Origin: an uncultured Clostridia bacterium
GTDB taxonomy: Bacteria; Bacillota; Clostridia; Oscillospirales; Acutalibacteraceae
Direction of reading: 5' to 3'
Assembly (NCBI GenBank): GCA_947623215.1
Contig: CANQGN010000101.1
Location: 1 to 5,898 of the forward strand
DNA: 5,898 nucleotides
The notes under the pieces are model-generated. The model was not told the DNA's origin. It worked only from the letters and a program-made list of their open reading frames with translations, and searched no databases. This document shows positions 1 to 4,151 of this stretch, piece by piece (the stretch's first letter is position 1; every line of letters starts with the position of its first letter). A program made the position numbers and the translations under genes.

Positions 1-11
1 AGATGGAAATT

Positions 12-3000
12 TTAGAAACAGGCGGGCTTGCCGACGGCTTTTTTCAAAATTTCCAGCGCGTCGGCGGCGTTAATGCCGGCGTCGTTGTTCACGTTGGCGG
101 CCTGTTTTTGCTGCTCGGTAAAGTCGCGCTTGTGCACGGCGTAGCGCAGCACTTCCAGCGCGTCTACCGCGTCTACCTTGCCGTCGTCGTTTACGTCGCC
201 CAGTTTCACCGCCGGGGTCAGCGCGGCCTCTAAGGCTGCCAGCGCTTCGTCTAACTTGGCCTTGTTTTCTACCAGCGCCTGCTGCGCCTCGGTCAGCTTG
301 TCAAAGTTCGCTTGGGCGGCTTCTATGGCGGCTTTGTCCGCCGTTGTTACCTTGTCGGCGGCGGGGAGCTTTTCAATCTCGTCCGCCACCACCTTGGCGG
401 CCGCTTTGTCTGCCAACTTTTGCTCGGCGGCCTCTAACTCCGCCAGCTTTTGCACCAGCGCTTTGGCGGGGTCGGTTAAGTCTTCATAAGCCTGGCGGGC
501 GGCGGCGACGGCCTCTTCGGTGGGGTCGTCGCCCAGCGCGGCAATTTGGTCGTCTACCGCGCGGGCGGCGGCGGCCAGCGCCTCGGCCTCGGCGGCTTCT
601 TTTAGCGCCGCCATGCGTTCTTCGTAAGCCGTCAGCTTTTGCAGCAGCTCTTCCGCCGCCGGGCGTAAGGCTTCGTCCAGCCCGTTGTAGGCGGCTCTGG
701 CGGCGGCGACGTCTTCTTCATTCGCCACGGTTAGCGACACTAAGGGCGGCAGGGCGTTCAGCTTTTCTTCTACCGCGGCCAGCGCGGCTTCAGCCGTTTG
801 CAGGGCGGTGCGCCAGTCTGCCAATTTGGTAGCGGCCAGCACCGCGGCGCGGTCGTCGTCGCTCGGCAAAGCGGTCATGCTCTCTTCTATCGCTTGCAGG
901 GCCGCTTTCTTTTGCAGCGCGGCGGCGGGGGTAATGGCCACCCCGCTAGTTAAGCACACGTCGTCTACCAGCAAATATTCGCCGCGATTGCCCACCAGCG
1001 AACCGTTGCCCGGCCGCAGGGTGATTTGACGAATGAGGCTGTCGCCATACTGCGCACGAACGGAGGCGGGAATTTCTACCCGCAAATGGCACCACTGCCC
1101 CGGGGTAACGGCGGCGAGCTGGTCGATGAAGGAAATAGAGGCGAACTTGTGCTCGTCCGGCGTATTGGCGTGGGCGTCTTGCAAAGCAAGGTTCGCCCAG
1201 CTGGCGACCGGGGTAAAGCCGCTGCTGAGGTAAAGGTCAAACTCCACGTAAGCGAAGTCGCGCACGAAAAATTCTTCATTGGTGCGCAGCCCCAGCGGAA
1301 AATCGGGGGTGGCGTTATCGTCTGCCGTTTTGGTTAATTTCGCGCTGGCGGTGCCCTGCGTTTTGTTGGCGGTCTCCAGCGACATGGCGACCGACCCGCT
1401 GTTGATGTTGGCGAGTACGTCCAAATCGTCCGTCCGCAGGCAGTCGGCATCCGCATACACCACGCCGGTGTACGAAAGGGCGTTGACCGCCTGCACCACC
1501 TGCTGCACGGCCTCGGCCTTGGCCAGCGCCTGCAGCCGCTCGGCGGCCAGCTGTAATTTTTCGCCCTGCTCGGCCAGCAGCTGCTGCGCCACCACGCCCA
1601 GCTCGCCAAAGGCGGCCTCCGCCTGCTCTACCTGCTCTTTGTTTGCCAAAGTCAGCTCGCCCGGGGCGGGTAAAGCGTCAATCGCGTCTTTCGCGGCTTG
1701 CAGTTTTTCGGTCTCGCCCTTGGCCGCTACCACGGCGTTCATGGCGGCGGTCAGCTTGTCGGCATTTTGCACCGCCTGCCGCAGGGAATCCTCCAGCGCG
1801 GCATATTGCCGATAGGCCGCCGCGACCGCTTCTTCCTGCTCGGCGGCGGGCGACTCCGGCAGGGCGGCTATGGCTTCTTCTACCGCCGAAACGGCTTTTT
1901 CTGCTTCCGCTATCGTGGCCAAATACCCTTGCAGCGTTTCATACAGGGTTACCTTGCCCTGTTCTTCGGGGGTCATGCGGCGGTACTCCGCCTCGGCGGC
2001 TTCTACCGCCTCCTTGTCTGCATAACCCACCTCGTGCGGGCGGGTAAAGGTTAAGTTGTCAATCAAAATATACTCCCCGGCGGCGCCGGTGTACAAATCG
2101 TAAAACCGCAAATCGATCTGCCGCAGGGCGGAGGTTTCAATGCCCGCAACGTCCAGCGTTACGGTGACCCACTCGCCGGGTTTGGCGGTCAAAGCGGCCT
2201 CTTTAAAGGGCAGCTCTTTTATGGCGTTGTCGTTGTGGTCGTTGGTCGCCTCGTGAAAATACACCTTGCTGGAATCGCTCCGCTCGCCCGGCTGCACCGT
2301 AATGCCCGCGCTGACAAACAGGCGGAAGGAGAAGGTGCTCATGCCCGTTAAGGCAAAGCCGTTGTGGCGGAAGGCCTCGTTAAACTCGGTGTAACCGTCT
2401 GCCTTTTTTATAAATTTGGCCGCCGTGCCGCCGTCGTACCCATCCGGCACCATTTCTTTGCTGTCGGCTCCGGAATTCAGGTTCGCGACCGTGGCGTTTT
2501 CGTCGCACTCGTTGTACGCCACCGTTTCTTCCCCGAGGCTTTGAATAAGCGCGTCCATTTGCTCGGCGGTAAGGGGGTCGGGGTTGAGCAGCTTTTTCAT
2601 TTCTTCCAGCGCGGCGGTAAGGTCGGCTGAGTTGCTCACCTGCGCCTGCTGGGTTTCGTCCAGCGCGTCAAAGGCGGCTTTGGCGGCGTTTACCTCGTTC
2701 GCATCCTCTTTTGTAAGGGTGCGGGGGGCAGTAAAGACCAGATTATCGACCTGTATATAGGTACCGGCCTCGCCCGCAAAGCAGTTGCGCAGCCGCAGCG
2801 AAATTTGCTTGACCACGCCGGTGGCCTTGCCGGTAAGGGGCAGGGTGATGTGGTGCCACCCGCCGGTAGAAAGGGCGGCCACCTGCTCGGCAAAGTCTAC
2901 GGTATCTATTTTGGCATTGTCGTTGTTATTTGCCTGCTCAGACTGCAAGTAGGCCCGCACCATGTTGCCCTCGGCCGCATAGGTAAGGCCGTCGCTCAGG

Positions 3001-4064
3001 TACAAGTCAAATTCCAGCGAGGTAAAGTCGGCGGTATTAACCCCGTCGCCGCCCGTGCGGAAGGCCTCGTTAAACTCTACCACGCCGCTGCCAGAGAGGG
3101 TTTTGGTAAATTGCAGGGCGTTGCCGCCGCCTGCCCCCTGCCCCTCTGCCAGCGACATTTTATCGGCAGAAGAATTCAAATTGGCGGCGTTGGCGGTGGT
3201 CTCGCAATCGTGGAAAACGGCGGAGGTTACGGTAAGGGCGCGAATGAGCGCTTCTACCTTGCCAGGGGCCGCCGCGTACTCGGCCAGCATTTGGCGGTAA
3301 CCGGCAAGCGTGGCCGCGCCGGTAACCAGCGGCTGCTGGGTTTCGGTCAGCGAATCGTAAGCCCGGCCGGCGGCTTCTATGGCCTCTTTATCTGCCGGGG
3401 TCACCTCTTTGGGGTTGGTGAGCACTACGTTATCGACCAGAATATACTCGCCGGCTTCGCCCTGCCAGTTGTTCCAAAAGCGCAGGGTAATTTGGGCGGC
3501 GGCGCCGGTGTTTTGCCCGGCAATCGGCGCGGTAATGTGGTACCAGCGCCCGCCCGCGAGGGAGCGCACCGAGTCCAAAATGCTCACAAAACCGAATTTG
3601 CCAACGTCGCCGTTTGGCGCGTACTGGTCTTGCAGGCATACCTGCACAAAGGCCCCGGCGTTGGAGGAATCGGTCAGCCCGGCGCTGAGGTAAAGGTCAA
3701 ACTCTACCGCCGCAAAGCCTGCAAGGGGCACGCCCTGCGGCGCACGGAAGCCTTCGTTAAACTCCACTTCTCCGGCGGCGCGTTTAGAGAATTTAACAGC
3801 CGTGCCGCCGCCGACCCCCTGCCCGGGGGCGAGCTCTTTGATGTCGGCGCCACTGTTAAAGTTGGCGACGACGTCGCCCTCAATCGAGTCGCAGTTGTTA
3901 AAAACCTGTTGGGTTTGCGCCAGCGCGGCAATTTGCCGGTCAACTGCGTATGCGGCGGCGTAGTCGGCCTCACTCGCCTCGGCAAACACAGGCAGGGCAA
4001 AACCGGCCGCCAACATGGCCGCGGCCACCAGCGCACTGAGCGCACGTTTGAACATTTGCATCAT
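12..4064 (-). CDS. Secreted multimodular dockerin protein with four beta-sandwich (CBM-like) modules and helical repeats
   Basis: This is a complete 1350-residue gene starting at an ATG with strong AGGAGG and ending in TAA. A signal peptide (1-28, cleavage after VFA) is followed by a short helix and four related modules of 160-175 residues at about 54-217, 283-447, 515-676 and 868-1040. Helical segments lie between them (218-282, 448-514, 677-867), with a long helical stalk (1041-1285) and a dockerin (1286-1350). The modules resemble galactose-binding-like or carbohydrate-binding jelly rolls: EFDLYLS strand, W-HIT strand, I-LR strand, and a closing GEYILVDN strand. No catalytic motif, sortase signal or C-terminal membrane segment is seen. 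The likely role is a non-catalytic, cohesin-docked binding or spacing protein outside the cell; ligand unknown. It could also be an adhesin. It follows the phosphoesterase gene by 87 bases in the same direction, so co-transcription is likely. The family assignment of the modules is inference. Confidence 0.93.
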   Translation of the reverse strand: MMQMFKRALSALVAAAMLAAGFALPVFAEASEADYAAAYAVDRQIAALAQTQQVFNNCDSIEGDVVANFNSGADIKELAPGQGVGGGTAVKFSKRAAGEVEFNEGFRAPQGVPLAGFAAVEFDLYLSAGLTDSSNAGAFVQVCLQDQYAPNGDVGKFGFVSILDSVRSLAGGRWYHITAPIAGQNTGAAAQITLRFWNNWQGEAGEYILVDNVVLTNPKEVTPADKEAIEAAGRAYDSLTETQQPLVTGAATLAGYRQMLAEYAAAPGKVEALIRALTVTSAVFHDCETTANAANLNSSADKMSLAEGQGAGGGNALQFTKTLSGSGVVEFNEAFRTGGDGVNTADFTSLEFDLYLSDGLTYAAEGNMVRAYLQSEQANNNDNAKIDTVDFAEQVAALSTGGWHHITLPLTGKATGVVKQISLRLRNCFAGEAGTYIQVDNLVFTAPRTLTKEDANEVNAAKAAFDALDETQQAQVSNSADLTAALEEMKKLLNPDPLTAEQMDALIQSLGEETVAYNECDENATVANLNSGADSKEMVPDGYDGGTAAKFIKKADGYTEFNEAFRHNGFALTGMSTFSFRLFVSAGITVQPGERSDSSKVYFHEATNDHNDNAIKELPFKEAALTAKPGEWVTVTLDVAGIETSALRQIDLRFYDLYTGAAGEYILIDNLTFTRPHEVGYADKEAVEAAEAEYRRMTPEEQGKVTLYETLQGYLATIAEAEKAVSAVEEAIAALPESPAAEQEEAVAAAYRQYAALEDSLRQAVQNADKLTAAMNAVVAAKGETEKLQAAKDAIDALPAPGELTLANKEQVEQAEAAFGELGVVAQQLLAEQGEKLQLAAERLQALAKAEAVQQVVQAVNALSYTGVVYADADCLRTDDLDVLANINSGSVAMSLETANKTQGTASAKLTKTADDNATPDFPLGLRTNEEFFVRDFAYVEFDLYLSSGFTPVASWANLALQDAHANTPDEHKFASISFIDQLAAVTPGQWCHLRVEIPASVRAQYGDSLIRQITLRPGNGSLVGNRGEYLLVDDVCLTSGVAITPAAALQKKAALQAIEESMTALPSDDDRAAVLAATKLADWRTALQTAEAALAAVEEKLNALPPLVSLTVANEEDVAAARAAYNGLDEALRPAAEELLQKLTAYEERMAALKEAAEAEALAAAARAVDDQIAALGDDPTEEAVAAARQAYEDLTDPAKALVQKLAELEAAEQKLADKAAAKVVADEIEKLPAADKVTTADKAAIEAAQANFDKLTEAQQALVENKAKLDEALAALEAALTPAVKLGDVNDDGKVDAVDALEVLRYAVHKRDFTEQQKQAANVNNDAGINAADALEILKKAVGKPACF
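15..209 (-). other. C-terminal dockerin of the multimodular protein
   Basis: Residues 1286-1350. Loop 1 is DVNDDGKVDAVD with a full set of calcium ligands; loop 2 is NVNNDAGINAAD with Asn at position 1. The helices ALEVLRYAVH and ALEILKKAVG complete the two F-hand repeats of a type I-like dockerin. It ends KPACF, so the protein carries a Cys one residue from its C-terminus, where the phosphoesterase has Ser. Confidence 0.93.
15..392 (-). repeat. Direct repeat copy 2: 3' end of the multimodular gene
   Basis: This aligns without gaps to 4155-4532 at a constant offset of 4140 bases. By hand count about 53 of 378 positions differ (about 86% identity), falling to about 18 of 195 in the dockerin part. 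Similarity fades beyond 392. It encodes the last helical unit plus the dockerin in the same frame in both genes. Confidence 0.9.
210..944 (-). other. Long helical stalk before the dockerin
   Basis: Residues 1041-1285, almost wholly helical and Ala/Glu/Leu/Gln-rich. A degenerate unit (about 1043-1100) is followed by clearer units at about 1111-1150, 1169-1217 and 1226-1280. The final unit is the one shared with the phosphoesterase: VADEIEKLP, DKAAIEAAQANFDKL, EAQQALVENKAKLDEAL. FIVAR-like by resemblance. It should hold the four binding modules away from the docking site. Confidence 0.7.
945..1463 (-). repeat. Beta-sandwich module 4 (CBM-like, most diverged)
   Basis: Residues 868-1040. Landmarks: VVYADADC, LANINSGS, SAKLTK, RTNEEFF where others have EFNEAFR, VEFDLYLSSGFT, loop LQDAHANTPDEHKF, WCHLRVEI, IRQITLRPGN and GEYLLVDDVCLT. 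It has three Cys (875, 992, 1037). Yet the EFDLYLS codons share an exact 21-base stretch with module 1 (1224-1244 and 3684-3704), which supports common origin despite protein divergence. Confidence 0.72.
1464..2036 (-). other. Helical repeat block between modules 3 and 4
   Basis: Residues 677-867, about three helical units: GYADKEAVEAAEAEYRRM, then EQEEAVAAAYRQYAALEDS, then LANKEQVEQAEAAFGEL, each followed by a Gln/Leu-rich helix. No Cys and few Gly or Pro outside the turns (LPESPAAE, LPAPGELT). Probably a rigid rod that moves module 4 away from modules 1-3. Confidence 0.7.
2037..2522 (-). repeat. Beta-sandwich module 3 (CBM-like)
   Basis: Residues 515-676. Landmarks: AYNECD, ANLNSGAD, GGTAAKFIKK, EFNEAFR, a diverged core strand FSFRLFVSAGIT, a His/Asn/Asp-rich loop (HEATNDHNDNA), EWVTVTLDV, IDLRFYD and GEYILIDNLTFT. 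It differs from the others by the changed EFDLYLS strand and by the loss of the W-HIT pattern. It has a single Cys (520). Same fold family, probably different ligand preference (inference). Confidence 0.72.
2523..2723 (-). other. Helical segment between modules 2 and 3
   Basis: Residues 448-514. It starts TLTKEDANEVNAAKAAFDAL then DETQQAQV, again equivalent to helices 2 and 3 of the helical unit. It ends with QMDALIQSL, equivalent to helix 1 of the next unit. A short Pro-containing turn (LLNPDPLT) lies between. Confidence 0.65.
2724..3218 (-). repeat. Beta-sandwich module 2 (CBM-like)
   Basis: Residues 283-447. Landmarks: VFHDCE, ANLNSSAD, GGGNALQFTK, VEFNEAFR, LEFDLYLSDGLT, an Asn/Asp-rich loop (EQANNNDNAK), WHHITLPL, ISLRLRN and GTYIQVDNLVFT. 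It is the closest relative of module 1 in order and spacing. Stretches of near-identical DNA, such as the EFNEAFR codons around 3060-3077, recur in modules 1 and 3, which points to duplication. It has Cys at 287 and 428. Confidence 0.75.
3219..3413 (-). other. Helical segment between modules 1 and 2
   Basis: Residues 218-282. It begins VTPADKEAIEAAGRAYDSL and continues TETQQPLV, matching helices 2 and 3 of the uninterrupted helical unit at the C-terminal end of the protein. It ends with KVEALIRAL, which matches helix 1 of the next unit. Confidence 0.65.
3414..3905 (-). repeat. Beta-sandwich module 1 (CBM-like)
   Basis: Residues 54-217. Landmarks shared with modules 2-4 in order: VFNNCD, ANFNSGAD, GGGTAVKFSK, EFNEGFR, VEFDLYLSAGLT, a polar loop (QDQYAPNGDVGKF), RWYHIT, ITLRFWN and GEYILVDNVVLT. 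The order of strands and the closing 'Y.LVDN' strand fit galactose-binding-like jelly rolls used by many carbohydrate-binding modules. This copy has a second Cys (143) and an aromatic-rich FWNNW stretch that could contribute to ligand contact. Confidence 0.75.
3981..4064 (-). other. Sec signal peptide
   Basis: Residues 1-28 have a basic n-region (FKR), a hydrophobic core (ALSALVAAAMLAAGFALP) and a VFA cleavage motif before EASEA. There is no lipobox Cys, so the protein should be released by signal peptidase I. Confidence 0.9.
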
Positions 4065-4071
4065 ACTTCTT

Positions 4072-4077
4072 CCTCCT
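4072..4077 (-). promoter_or_regulatory. Strong Shine-Dalgarno site of the multimodular dockerin gene
   Basis: The minus strand reads TTAGGAGGAAGAAGT and then ATGATG. The AGGAGG core lies 7 bases before the ATG at 4064 and 10 before the adjacent ATG at 4061, so 4064 is preferred. A full consensus site fits a highly translated gene of a Firmicute. Confidence 0.88.
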
Positions 4078-4090
4078 AACTCTATTGGTT

Positions 4091-4105
4091 CCGGCGGGTG
4101 GCCGG
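4091..4105. other. Small GC-rich hairpin in the intergenic gap
   Basis: CCGGC at 4091-4095 and GCCGG at 4101-4105 are perfect inverted copies around a 5-base loop. On the minus-strand transcript the hairpin lies 13 bases upstream of the AGGAGG site. No T-run follows it on either strand, so it does not look like an intrinsic terminator. It could stabilise a processed mRNA end or modulate translation, or be chance in GC-rich DNA. Confidence 0.35.
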
Positions 4106-4151
4106 TTATGGTGCTAAGGAAAAATAAGCCTATTAGATTGGGTGCGCCAAG

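Noticed and set aside
1..11. Terminator after the multimodular gene
   Set aside because: Only 11 bases remain after the TAA stop, too few to show any structure.
210..944. CRISPR or simple tandem DNA repeat suggested by the repetitive look of the sequence
   Set aside because: The repetition comes from Ala/Glu codons in degenerate helical protein repeats; there are no identical repeats with regular spacers.
945..3905. Catalytic domain (glycoside hydrolase, lyase or esterase) in the 1350-residue protein
   Set aside because: All non-helical parts are accounted for by four copies of one ~165-residue module. No conserved catalytic pairs or known enzyme motifs are visible.
2805..4079. Long open frame of 424 codons on the plus strand opposite the multimodular gene
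   Set aside because: It lies fully antisense to a well-supported secreted protein. Its product is low-complexity Gly/Val/Arg-rich with no recognisable domain, and it is explained by GC-rich codon bias. The same applies to other plus-strand frames such as 1279-1815 and 4422-4964.
4091..4105. Intrinsic terminator between the two genes
   Set aside because: The stem is only 5 base pairs and is followed by no T-run on either strand.
4117..4151. Promoter for the second gene in the gap
   Set aside because: A TTGGCG hexamer lies 17 bases from TTATTT on the minus strand, but the -10 match is poor. Not enough to call.
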